From positions 1 to 29,533 of the forward strand of contig DATGZX010000336.1 of the NCBI GenBank assembly GCA_035296965.1: 29,533 nt of DNA. The letters run 5' to 3'. The position numbers and the translations under genes were made by a program. Numbering within the stretch: position 1 is the first letter of the stretch; each line of letters starts with the position of its first letter. Positions 1 through 8,565 of this stretch are shown in pieces. A model generated the notes under the pieces. That model was not told the DNA's origin. It saw only the letters and a program-made list of their open reading frames with translations, and ran no database searches. The DNA is from DATGZX01 sp035296965. Its GTDB lineage: Bacteria; Planctomycetota; Planctomycetia; Gemmatales; Gemmataceae.

Positions 1-1
1 G

Positions 2-121
2 AGGGAGGCCGCTGAACAGGCCGACCTCGAGGAAATCGCCAACCGCTTGGAAACGCCAACCGGACTCAACCGTCTGCGCCGGCTCCTTAAGCGCGCTCTT
101 CCCAAGGAGGTCGCAGCGTGA
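2..121 (+). CDS. C-terminal end of an unidentified protein (partial)
   Basis: An open frame enters from the left edge and runs 39 codons to a TGA at 119-121. The visible tail is rich in Glu, Leu and Arg (EEIANRLETP, then RLRRLLKRALPKE), consistent with an amphipathic helix at the end of a soluble protein. The start lies outside the window and the family cannot be recognised from this fragment. A palindromic repeat begins 20 bases after the stop, which fits a gene end here. The frame could also be chance read-through, since only 120 bases are visible. Confidence 0.5.
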   Translation, partial: REAAEQADLEEIANRLETPTGLNRLRRLLKRALPKEVAA

Positions 122-140
122 AGAAAAGCGCAACTTCAAA

Positions 141-199
141 ACGCGTGAGCGAGGGTAGGTCCTGACCCCTCCCTCGCTGACGCGTCGGGTTAGTATGAG
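141..199. repeat. Palindromic repeat, copy 1 (REP-like)
   Basis: A 15-base left arm (141-155) pairs with 171-185 with one mismatch around a 15-base loop. The right arm and its extension to about 199 resemble the right arm of the palindrome at 16561-16617 (shared core CCTCGCT-ACGC-TCGGG-TAGTAT with about five differences). It sits just behind the stop of the partial gene and may also help end its transcript. Confidence 0.55.
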
Positions 200-847
200 G
201 TCATGAATCATCCTGGCTGGGTTCTGTGACACGATTGCGGCTGTCGGGTTCGATCTGCTTGGGCAGATTTGCCAAGACACGTATGCAGCTGAATGGCTGC
301 CTTGTATGGGCTAAAATGACACTTGCGCGGACGTACCCCAGACAACACGTCTTAGATAGACTTTCGATCCCGTTCCGATCGATGAGATCCCCACCTGAGC
401 ATTTCTGCGGATTTTTCCAGGGAATCGGGCTCGTCATGCGCAGTGGCCCGTCCCAAAGGAAGCGTAAAAGAATCCCTGATGTCGCGTGAAATTCGCCTCC
501 CCAACGCATTTTGCGCCAAGGGCCTTTTTAGTCCCAAAATGATCATCACGCAAAAAGCCCGTGTTTTTGACACTTTCTGGGGCCTTGACCTGGTATTTCG
601 CGGGGGCCCCATTCTCAATATGATCAGGCGGTGCCACAAACCGCGTGTTTTCCGCGATTTTTGCAAAGTGCGAATCTAGCGTTGAGGCGCCTTTGCGACA
701 TTGGCGCCAGCGCGGCACGCTCCGCCACGGTCTCCCCTGGGCCAGCTGTTCTCGCGCTTGAGAGTGCGGGCGGCCTCGTGAACCTTCGTGCGGGGTCGTT
801 CCTCTTTTTCAGCGGGCTAAGATCTACCACAAGAAGCTAACCAAGGG
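200..847. other. Gap without a convincing gene; contains a short repeat fragment
   Basis: Several overlapping open frames of 60-100 codons lie on both strands, but none has a good ribosome binding site, recognisable motif or coherent composition. At 802-819 there is a 16-base match (CTTTTTCAGCGGGCTA) to the right arm of the inverted repeat at 14156-14281, so the gap carries a fragment of that repeat family. The stretch from about 470 to 690 could be decayed coding sequence, but nothing identifies it. Confidence 0.4.
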
Positions 848-1498
848 ATGACGATGGCCGACGATAACTACCAAACGCCACGCACGACTGTCCGCCGTTT
901 GCCGCAGCGCGGCTTCTACGACCGGGCCACCATTCATCAAATCCTGGATGAAGGCTTGATTTGCCACGTTGGTTTCGTGTCCGAGGGCCAGGCGGCCGTC
1001 ATTCCGATGGCGTACGTGCGCGTGGGTGAGTGCATCTGCCTTCATGGATCGAAAGCGAGCCGGCTGCTGCGTGCCCTGGCTGCCGGCGCCGAAGCGTGCA
1101 TCACGGTCACGCTGCTGGACAAACTGGTGCTGGCGCGGTCGGCCTTCCACCATTCGATGAACTATCGCGCCGCCGTCGTATTCGGGACGGGGGCAGCTGT
1201 CGAGGATCCTGCCGAGAAGTCGGAAGTGCTGCGGGCGCTTTCGGAGCACCTGGTGCCGGGGCGCTGGCAGGAGATTCGAGCGCCGAGCGAACTGGAATTG
1301 ATGCAGACTCTCGTCGTCGCCATCGCGATCCGTGAGGCTTCCGCCAAGATACGCACGGGCCCTCCCAAGGATGAGGAGGAGGATTACAGTCTTCCAATTT
1401 GGGCGGGGGTGCTGCCTCTGCTCCTGACGACGACAGCTCCGGTTCCCGATCCGCGCCTTCAACCGGGCATCGCTCTCCCGCAGCATCTCACACGCTGA
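848..1498 (+). CDS. Pyridoxamine 5'-phosphate oxidase-family flavin-binding protein
   Basis: A 216-residue protein of the PPOX split-barrel superfamily, in the NimA-like branch (Pyridox_ox_2) that binds FMN or a related flavin. The characteristic run is visible: HVGF near residue 40, then PMAY, then HGSKASRLLRAL around residues 65-76, then a strand ending TLLDKLVLARSAFHHSMNYR, followed by VVFG. Members are usually small soluble homodimers. Some reduce nitroaromatics or other small oxidants, and the true substrate is generally unknown. The ATG at 848 follows AAGGG directly; an in-frame ATG at 854 is an alternative. It stands alone between two gaps, so context gives no hint of its job. The family call is firm; the reaction is not. 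Confidence 0.85.
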   Translation: MTMADDNYQTPRTTVRRLPQRGFYDRATIHQILDEGLICHVGFVSEGQAAVIPMAYVRVGECICLHGSKASRLLRALAAGAEACITVTLLDKLVLARSAFHHSMNYRAAVVFGTGAAVEDPAEKSEVLRALSEHLVPGRWQEIRAPSELELMQTLVVAIAIREASAKIRTGPPKDEEEDYSLPIWAGVLPLLLTTTAPVPDPRLQPGIALPQHLTR

Positions 1499-2015
1499 CA
1501 TGTGCAGGCACCCCAGCGCGCACAGAGTCTGATCACCAGGGAATACACGAGCGGTCTGAACTTTAGTCAAAAGCATGAGAATGCCGGAAGGAGATTATCC
1601 AGGTCCGACGCGCATCGTGCAACAGGCGCGACCCGGCCGCGTCTCCATTCGCTCCGCTCTGGGAATGCACCGCCGGCCTCACGGCTTTCTAACAAAGCGT
1701 AAAGCACCACATGCGAGGCGATCTCGGCGCCCCGGGCGCGGAAGTTTCCGTCCCACGGCCCGCAAAGGAGTCAGGATGGCTGGCGGGCGCTTCAGCATTT
1801 TCATTTGTAGCGACGAACAAATGGGAGTAATCAGAGGGGGCTTGCAAAAGAGGAATTTTCAAAGGAGAATGAGGTGTAAAATAAAAACAGGTGCGCGGTG
1901 GCACCAAGCAATCCGACACGACTAGCAAGAGAGGGCGTTCAGCGAAAGCGCCCGGCCGAAGGCGCGGTCGATGCGGATCGTTCTCTTTTCGCGGATTCTG
2001 ACGGAGGCAAGGAAC
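1499..2015. other. Intergenic region, no gene recognised
   Basis: About 500 bases. The plus-strand open frame at 1575-1925 encodes a very Arg-rich, low-complexity product with no motif and is probably not translated. An AT-richer patch near 1855-1890 contains TGTAAAAT, which could be part of the promoter of the DUF4214 gene, but no matching -35 box is clear. Confidence 0.4.
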
Positions 2016-2702
2016 ATGAGGAACTCAATTAGTAGGGCAAAGTATTGTTTGGAATTGGAGCAGCTGGAGGACCGTCTGGTTCTTAGTAGTCCCAGCAGCT
2101 TCGTGACCTCGCTCTACGTCAATCTGTTGGGTCGGCAGCCCGGGGCAACTGAATTGCCGGGCTGGGTCAACATGATCAGCAGCGGCGTCACCTATCAACA
2201 GATCGCCACGGACATCTGGGATTCCGTGGAACACCGCACCGACCAAGTGGATGCGTACTACGTCAACTATTTGCACCGTGCCCCTGACCCCGCTGGCGAA
2301 TCGGGCTGGATCCTAGCGCTCGAGACGGGCTATCTGAACGAACAGGGGGTTAAGACCGGCTTCCTGACCTCGAACGAGTACCTGAACGATTATCCGACCC
2401 CGCAGGCTTACGTCAATGCGCTGTATCTGAACATCCTCGGACGTAATCCGCAGCCCGCCGAAGAACTCCAGTGGGTGAGCATCTTGCAGCAGACCAGCAA
2501 TACGTACGTCGTCGCAGCGCTCCTGACGTCGACGGAGTCGTATACGCGCATCGTGACCGCCTATTATCAGAGCTGGCTATTTCGGGCTCCCGACGCAGCG
2601 GGCTTGCAAGGCTGGCTGAATTCGCTCCAGTCGGGGTTCTCCACCCTTGAGTCTGTCGCGGAGAGCATCCTGGGCTCGACCGAATACGCGAACAAGCATT
2701 AA
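2016..2702 (+). CDS. Secreted DUF4214 repeat protein with planctomycete LEQLEDR N terminus
   Basis: A 228-residue protein made almost wholly of DUF4214 repeats. The repeat theme is visible about four times: SLYVNLLGRQPGATELPGW, YYVNYLHRAPDPAGESGW, ALYLNILGRNPQPAEELQW and YYQSWLFRAPDAAGLQGW, each followed by a helix ending in a TSNEY or GSTEY type sequence. DUF4214 is common in secreted, cell-surface or S-layer-associated proteins, where it is thought to be structural. Residues about 14-22 read LEQLEDRLV, a motif at the N terminus of many exported planctomycete proteins. ATG 2016 is preferred over ATG 1971 because GGAGG lies 8 bases upstream and the motif then falls close to the start. There is no other domain, so this may be a minimal scaffold or surface protein. 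Confidence 0.85.
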   Translation: MRNSISRAKYCLELEQLEDRLVLSSPSSFVTSLYVNLLGRQPGATELPGWVNMISSGVTYQQIATDIWDSVEHRTDQVDAYYVNYLHRAPDPAGESGWILALETGYLNEQGVKTGFLTSNEYLNDYPTPQAYVNALYLNILGRNPQPAEELQWVSILQQTSNTYVVAALLTSTESYTRIVTAYYQSWLFRAPDAAGLQGWLNSLQSGFSTLESVAESILGSTEYANKH

Positions 2703-2763
2703 GGGCCTGGGCACAAATAACTTCGTGTACCAGGGGCTTAGCGTCACACACACTGCGCTTGCA

Positions 2764-4089
2764 TCACCGAAGCTGTCCGCTCGGCAGATACAGTTCGTTC
2801 ACCTTGTTCGCTGCGATCTCCGGTGGGGCCTCTGCGCTCCAAGCGGGAATGCCTTTTTTTTCGGGCGGGTAGAGCGATTCCATCGGCTGCCAGACCGCGT
2901 CGACGCGCTCCGTAAACAGGTCGCCAATCAAGAGGTCCGTCACGAGACCTTTCAGGTGCGGGAAGGTCTTGACGAAAGTGCCGAAGCTGAAGCCGTCGTA
3001 ATATTCGCATACCAGGCGGCGCATACGGTCGACACCGCGGTTGAACTTGTCTCCCCAGCGGCCTAGCTGAGCGGCGGAGACGTCGCCATTGGCAAGTCCA
3101 GCCACGATGGCATCCGCGGCCAATTCGCCGGACTTCAAAGCGAGGAGCACTCCAGAGGAATAAAGAGGATCGAGGAAGCCGAAGGCATCGCCGACCAGAA
3201 CCCAGCCGTCGCCTGCTACGGCCTTGGAACGGTAGGAGTAATCCTTGGTGGCAAAGTAACCGGTCGCGCGCCGGCCGATCGACACGCGTTCCTTGATCGC
3301 GGGGCAGGCCTCGACTTCTTCGTCATACGTCTGCTCGTGGCTGCCACGGCCCTTGAACAGATAATCGAACGGCGCGACGACGCCGACGCTGATCGTGTCG
3401 TCGTGCTGCGGGATGTACCAGAACCAGCCTTTCTTGTTCGTGGTCTGCACGACGAGCGTGGCGCCGCCATCCTGGCCCGGTGCTCGGTAGGCTCCCTGCC
3501 AGTAGGTCCAGATGGCTCCCTTGTTGAGCACCGGGTCCCACAGGCGCAGCTTGAAGCGGTTTTGCAGCATGGTGCTCTGGCCGCTGGCGTCGACCACGAC
3601 CTTGGCACGCACCTCCTCCTTTGAGCCGTCCTCCTTCTGGATGCGCACACCGACCGCCTGGTTGTCCTCAAAGAGCACGTCCAGTACACGGGTGGCCTGG
3701 TGGACCTCCGCGCCCTGCTCCTGGGCGTTTTGCAGCATCAGGAGATCGAATTCGCTGCGGATCACTTGCCAGGTCTGTGAGCATTCGTGTGGCTTGTTGT
3801 CCCAGAAATAAAAGGGTGCCGACAGCTTGCCGCTGGCATTGATGAACTGCACGCTGTACTTCTTGACGAACGCGCTCGCCTTCATTTTGTCGATCATCTT
3901 GAGCCGTTCGAGTACCCAATACGTTTCCGGGATGAGCGATTCGCCAATATGGAAGCGTGGGAAACGCTCGCGCTCGTAGAGTTTGACGCGGTAACCATGT
4001 TGAGCAATCAAGGTCGACACCGTGCTGCCGGCCGGTCCGCCGCCCACGACAATGACATCCGCGGATTTCGTAACATTATTCGAATGCAT
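2764..4089 (-). CDS. FAD-dependent oxidoreductase, flavin-dependent halogenase-like
   Basis: A 441-residue flavoprotein of the group that includes flavin-dependent halogenases and geranylgeranyl reductases. The dinucleotide-binding motif VIVVGGGPAGS is at residues 12-22, FHIGESLIP at 46-54, a VVVDASGQS strand at 164-172, GWFWYIP at 221-227 and the second FAD motif GDAFGFLDPLYSSGV at 300-314. The W-x-W-x-I-P sequence and a lysine pair at 76-77 in a position like the catalytic lysine of PltA/CmlS-type halogenases suggest halogenation chemistry, but hydroxylation or double-bond reduction remains possible. AAGGGAGA precedes the ATG. It diverges from the kinase gene 90 bases away and converges with the DUF4214 gene. 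No carrier protein, polyketide synthase or flavin reductase is nearby, so the substrate cannot be guessed. Confidence 0.82.
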   Translation of the reverse strand: MHSNNVTKSADVIVVGGGPAGSTVSTLIAQHGYRVKLYERERFPRFHIGESLIPETYWVLERLKMIDKMKASAFVKKYSVQFINASGKLSAPFYFWDNKPHECSQTWQVIRSEFDLLMLQNAQEQGAEVHQATRVLDVLFEDNQAVGVRIQKEDGSKEEVRAKVVVDASGQSTMLQNRFKLRLWDPVLNKGAIWTYWQGAYRAPGQDGGATLVVQTTNKKGWFWYIPQHDDTISVGVVAPFDYLFKGRGSHEQTYDEEVEACPAIKERVSIGRRATGYFATKDYSYRSKAVAGDGWVLVGDAFGFLDPLYSSGVLLALKSGELAADAIVAGLANGDVSAAQLGRWGDKFNRGVDRMRRLVCEYYDGFSFGTFVKTFPHLKGLVTDLLIGDLFTERVDAVWQPMESLYPPEKKGIPAWSAEAPPEIAANKVNELYLPSGQLR

Positions 4090-4179
4090 GCCGTTCTCCC
4101 TTTACTAATTACCTTAATGATTTTCACAATGGTGGAAAGGACACGACGCGCAGCCACGCTCGATGCACAGAGTTGAGCT

Positions 4180-6042
4180 ATGCTGGAATACGCAGGTGTG
4201 CGTGCTGCATGCCTCGATCAGGGGCATTTGCCAGTTCTCAAGTGTACGGAAGAAGCTGTGGTTGAAGCTGAACTTTCAGGCCCGGTCAAGAATCCAAAAG
4301 AAATCCCCGGCCACGACCTGCTGGAGAAGATCGGCGAAGGGGGCACTGGAGAGGTGTACCGCGCCGTGCAGGTGAGCCTCCGGCGGACGGTGGCAATAAA
4401 GTTACTAAAATCTTTCGACGTCAACGCGCGCGCATCCGCTGCCCTGCACCAGGAATCGCGTCTCCTGGCGACCCTGTCGCACCCGCATGTTGTCACCATC
4501 TACGACTGTGGGCAAGTGAACGGGCGCGACTACCTGGTCATGGAATACCTTGCCGGACCGACGTTGCGCACGCAGATGCAACCGGGCCAGGCATGGTCTC
4601 CCGAGCGGGCGGCCCCGGTGCTGGATGCCATCGCGCGTGCGGTCTCCTACATCCACCAACAAGGCGTCTTGCATCTCGATCTTAAGCCGGAAAACATCTT
4701 GTGCACCGAACGCGGCGTCATCAAGATCACCGACTTCGGCCTGGCGGTCCACCACCTCGACGCGAAGAGCATGTCCGAACTTGGTTTGGTCCAGGGTACG
4801 GTGGATTATTGCGCCCCCGAGCAATATTTCGGCCTGGCGCTGGATCAACGCAGCGACGTGTTTTCGCTGGCAACCCTGGCGTATGAGCTGCTCACGGGCA
4901 AATTACCAGGCCGCGTCTATTTCTCTGCGCGAAAATATCAGCCGCATTTGCCGGCGGCGCTGGACCAAGTGCTTGCACGCGGCTTGTCGCGCGACCCGCA
5001 CGATCGTTATGGCTCGGTGGAAGAATTTCGGCAGCAGCTTTGCCGGGCGCTCGGCTGGCCCAAGCGGCGCTCGCTTCTCTTACCTATCCTGGTGGCCAGC
5101 CTAGTGAGCATGCTTTTGGCCTGGGTGATACTTTTGCCCTGGCGGTTCGATCGAGGCAGTACCAGCGGAGAGACGAACCTCACAGTCCTGCCGCCTATCG
5201 CAACGCCGGCGCCCTTTGCCGGGGAAGACTCCTTGCTCTATCCGCACGTGGTGGGCGACAGCAGCAACCTCGTCATGCTGCGCCCGACAGGCGCGGCTCC
5301 GGACCCCTTGACCCTGGGCAAGAACCGGGACTCCTATCCAGCCTTCTCTCCAGACGGCCGGCGCATCGCGTTTAGTTCCAATCGCAACGGCAATATCGAC
5401 ATCTACGTCATGGACGCGGACGGCAGCAATGTTCAGCAATTAACCACCGACCAGGGTGTTAACAGGGCGCCGGCCTGGTCGCCTGACGGAAAGCACATCG
5501 CCTTTACCACGGACCGTGACGACAACAGTGAAATCTACTTGATGGACCCGGACGGTTCTCATCAGGTAAACCTGACCAAGAGTCCTGGTTTTGAGGGAGA
5601 CCCCGCCTGGTCTCCCGACGGCAAGACGATCGCCTTTGCTAGCTTGGGCAGCGATCAGCAAGGCTTTCATCTGTGTGTGATGGACGCCGACGGCAAAAAC
5701 GTCCGCACGCTGTTCAAAGACAACAACTCGTATGGTTTCGTCTACCCTTGCTGGTCGCCCGGTGGAACGCAAATCGCTTTCTCCGGCATCGATAGCGGCG
5801 CCATCGAGATCTTCATCTGTCAGCCGGACGGATCCGAGCGGAAGCGGTTGACCAAGCTGGGCGGCTTTAACTCCCACGCCGCCTGGTCTCCGGATGGCAA
5901 GCGGATTGCCTTCCAGCACATCCGGTCGCAGGACTCGACGGCGTCGCTCTACATCGTCGACGCCGACGGCGGCAATCTGACCCAGATTCTTGAGAAGGCC
6001 GGCCCCAGCGAAGGCGGCCGGCCGGCGTGGAAACCCAGATAA
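4180..6042 (+). CDS. Membrane Ser/Thr protein kinase with C-terminal PD40 beta-propeller
   Basis: A 620-residue receptor-like kinase. A cytoplasmic kinase domain spans about 44-292: glycine loop GEGGTGEV at 52-59, ATP-anchoring Lys74 in VAIK, catalytic loop HLDLKPEN at 165-172, DFG at 185-187 and APEQ at 212-215. One transmembrane helix follows (about 298-320). The outer part holds five PD40/TolB-like blades with SPDG turns near 390, 434, 478, 526 (SPGG) and 570, plus a broken last blade. The Arg of the HRD motif is Leu166, so this is a non-RD kinase, which may not need activation-loop phosphorylation. Such propellers bind proteins or glycans, so the kinase may sense an envelope ligand. The ATG has only a weak ribosome site; GTG at 4258 behind GGAAG is a possible alternative that keeps all domains. 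Confidence 0.9.
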   Translation: MLEYAGVRAACLDQGHLPVLKCTEEAVVEAELSGPVKNPKEIPGHDLLEKIGEGGTGEVYRAVQVSLRRTVAIKLLKSFDVNARASAALHQESRLLATLSHPHVVTIYDCGQVNGRDYLVMEYLAGPTLRTQMQPGQAWSPERAAPVLDAIARAVSYIHQQGVLHLDLKPENILCTERGVIKITDFGLAVHHLDAKSMSELGLVQGTVDYCAPEQYFGLALDQRSDVFSLATLAYELLTGKLPGRVYFSARKYQPHLPAALDQVLARGLSRDPHDRYGSVEEFRQQLCRALGWPKRRSLLLPILVASLVSMLLAWVILLPWRFDRGSTSGETNLTVLPPIATPAPFAGEDSLLYPHVVGDSSNLVMLRPTGAAPDPLTLGKNRDSYPAFSPDGRRIAFSSNRNGNIDIYVMDADGSNVQQLTTDQGVNRAPAWSPDGKHIAFTTDRDDNSEIYLMDPDGSHQVNLTKSPGFEGDPAWSPDGKTIAFASLGSDQQGFHLCVMDADGKNVRTLFKDNNSYGFVYPCWSPGGTQIAFSGIDSGAIEIFICQPDGSERKRLTKLGGFNSHAAWSPDGKRIAFQHIRSQDSTASLYIVDADGGNLTQILEKAGPSEGGRPAWKPR

Positions 6043-6445
6043 GACGGTCGGATCTTGCAGCCCGCATGCAGGCCTCAGATCTCCCACCTCCATGAGAAAA
6101 ATGCACACCAAGGCCAGTCTGCACAGGCGCACAGTAAAAGAAGGATTCTTCCCAGGGACCCTGAAATTGGGAAGGCGACGAACTTGAAACGAGCCAGCCC
6201 AATCCGCGCTCTTTACCCCTTGCGAACCGGCATGCCGCATCGCTTCCACCTTCCATGCGCATCCCAAACATTCCGCAAGTCCCATCTTTCCGAATCCGAT
6301 ATTGGAACCGGGTAACGGTTCGAAGGGACCGAGCAACGGATTTGTCAGGCTCCTAGCGGCCGTCTCGCCCTTGTCGATTGCGAGCAAAGGATTGCTCGTC
6401 ACCTACTCTCTGGCGTTAGCCGCTTTCCTTGAAAGTGAGGACATT
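6043..6445. other. Intergenic region, no gene recognised
   Basis: About 400 bases between the kinase and the lipoprotein. The lipoprotein frame stays open upstream to about 6302, but the signal peptide and ribosome site place its start at 6446. No hairpin, repeat or promoter of convincing quality was seen. Confidence 0.35.
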
Positions 6446-6916
6446 ATGACAAGGATCATGCTGCGCGCAGGACTTGGACTCGCCACGCTGAATGCCGTTG
6501 TCCTGACGGGATGCAGCCAGGTCCCGCACCAGTGCTCTTGCTGTTCTCGGACACCAACCATCGTCTCCGCGTCGGCGCTTCCCCCTGTTAAGCAAACTGA
6601 CGTCGCCAGCCTTCCGTCTGTTAAGCAGACTGCCGTCACCAGCCTTCCGCTGCCGCAAATTGAGGTCCCCAAGCGGCCCACCGGAACAGTGTTCGTGCCG
6701 GTCGTTTCCTGCCCAGCCGACGGCAAGGGCGGCTGTGTGACTGGGACCCTGGAACTGACTCTGGCCCAGGCCGACGCTCTGGGAATCCGGCCAGGTTCCA
6801 CGCCGGGCGCGTTGTTCCGGCCTGGTCCTTCGACCGTGCTCACGCAGTTGCCCACGAAATCGACGGACGTGGAAATCAAGCAAGTCTCCTCGGTGGAGGC
6901 ATTGCCCGAAGAGTAG
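6446..6916 (+). CDS. Small Cys- and Pro-rich lipoprotein, unknown function
   Basis: A 156-residue predicted lipoprotein. The first 23 residues form a signal peptide ending in the lipobox LTGC, so the mature protein should start at the lipid-modified Cys. Three more Cys follow within ten residues (QCSCC). The next section holds two copies of an 11-residue unit (PVKQTDVASLP and SVKQTAVTSLP), then a Pro-rich linker and a compact region with GTLELTLAQADALGI. ATG 6446 is chosen because AAGTGAGG lies just upstream and it puts the lipobox in the right place. A 51-codon ORF starts 18 bases after its stop. No family is recognised; a surface or periplasmic structural role is only a guess. Confidence 0.7.
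   Translation: MTRIMLRAGLGLATLNAVVLTGCSQVPHQCSCCSRTPTIVSASALPPVKQTDVASLPSVKQTAVTSLPLPQIEVPKRPTGTVFVPVVSCPADGKGGCVTGTLELTLAQADALGIRPGSTPGALFRPGPSTVLTQLPTKSTDVEIKQVSSVEALPEE
6584..6649 (+). repeat. Two tandem 33-bp units inside the lipoprotein gene
   Basis: Positions 6584-6616 and 6617-6649 are near-identical in-frame copies coding for PVKQTDVASLP and SVKQTAVTSLP. They have the spacing expected from a recent tandem duplication and lie in the linker after the Cys cluster, a place where length can vary without harm. Confidence 0.75.
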
Positions 6917-6934
6917 GTGAGCCCCGCTCACGAC

Positions 6935-7090
6935 ATGTTTCCCTGTGCCTATTGCCAGGGCATCACAGACAAGGGCGGTACCGGCCCCAACCCGGAAATC
7001 GGTGGCGATGGCACCGGTCCCGACGACCGGGGGGTGTGCTTCTATTTCGACTGGGTCTTGAAGATCATTGGGGCCATACAGCAATCCTAA
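6935..7090 (+). CDS. Possible 51-residue protein with CxxC-type motif
   Basis: A short frame from ATG 6935 to TAA 7088-7090, starting 18 bases after the lipoprotein stop. It begins MFPCAYCQG, with a Cys pair spaced as in zinc or redox motifs, followed by a Gly/Asp/Pro-rich middle and a hydrophobic end FDWVLKIIGAIQQS. There is no strong ribosome site (GTGAGC is the nearest purine run), so translation may be coupled to the lipoprotein. The amino acid make-up is plausible for a real peptide, but length alone is not evidence. Family unknown. Confidence 0.4.
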   Translation: MFPCAYCQGITDKGGTGPNPEIGGDGTGPDDRGVCFYFDWVLKIIGAIQQS

Positions 7091-7146
7091 ACACGCCAGG
7101 GGCCGGGGATAGGCGGCGACGGGCGAATGAGGGCAGGGGGGGGCCC

Positions 7147-8151
<1,005 letters not shown>

Positions 8152-8565
8152 GAAACCTCTCCACAGAAGGCAGTCCAGGAAGAACGATCGGCTACATGAG
8201 AGCCGTGACGTCTCGCTGGTTAGTTCCAAAACTTCAATAGCATACCGGACAAAGTGGTAAGGCAAAAACAAGACTTTCGCATCTTCACCACAAGTTCATA
8301 TAGGGAATTAGTGCGCGCGTGGTCGCAATTGTCCGCCGGCTACCGCCAAAGCTGGATCCGCACAGTTTCACGTTTAGGCCATGGTGGTCAGGCCTCAGGA
8401 GGTGCGGGCCGTGGCGTGAAATCCGAAAGGAATCATACTGCCGTGTGTACAATCAGCTGCAACCTGGCTATTGAATGAGCAAGGCTCTCGACACATCTAT
8501 GCCGAGAGCCTTGTCAGGCCGGATGAGGCTTGCAGAGCCCCGTCGCTACGCAAGCGCCGGAATGA
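8152..8565. other. Intergenic region between two minus-strand genes
   Basis: About 410 bases, expected to hold the promoter of the DUF1559 gene, although no clear -35/-10 pair was found. The only structured element is the hairpin at 8481-8512, described separately. Confidence 0.4.
8481..8512 (-). terminator. Hairpin behind the duplicated-domain lipoprotein gene
   Basis: Perfect 10-bp stem AAGGCTCTCG / CGAGAGCCTT with a 12-base loop, about 50 bases past the stop codon of the minus-strand lipoprotein gene. No T-run follows on the minus strand, so it may stop RNA decay rather than act as a classic intrinsic terminator. Confidence 0.5.

Noticed and set aside
352..718. Overlapping frames on both strands that might be a decayed gene
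   Set aside because: No frame shows a recognisable segment, so neither a gene nor a pseudogene can be supported.
1575..1925. A 116-codon plus-strand frame
   Set aside because: Very Arg-rich, no ribosome site, no motif, and no likeness to a protein fold.
5440..6402. A 320-codon minus-strand open frame
   Set aside because: It runs antisense to the PD40 propeller of the kinase; repeated SPDG codons in GC-rich DNA keep the opposite frame open. No motif is present.
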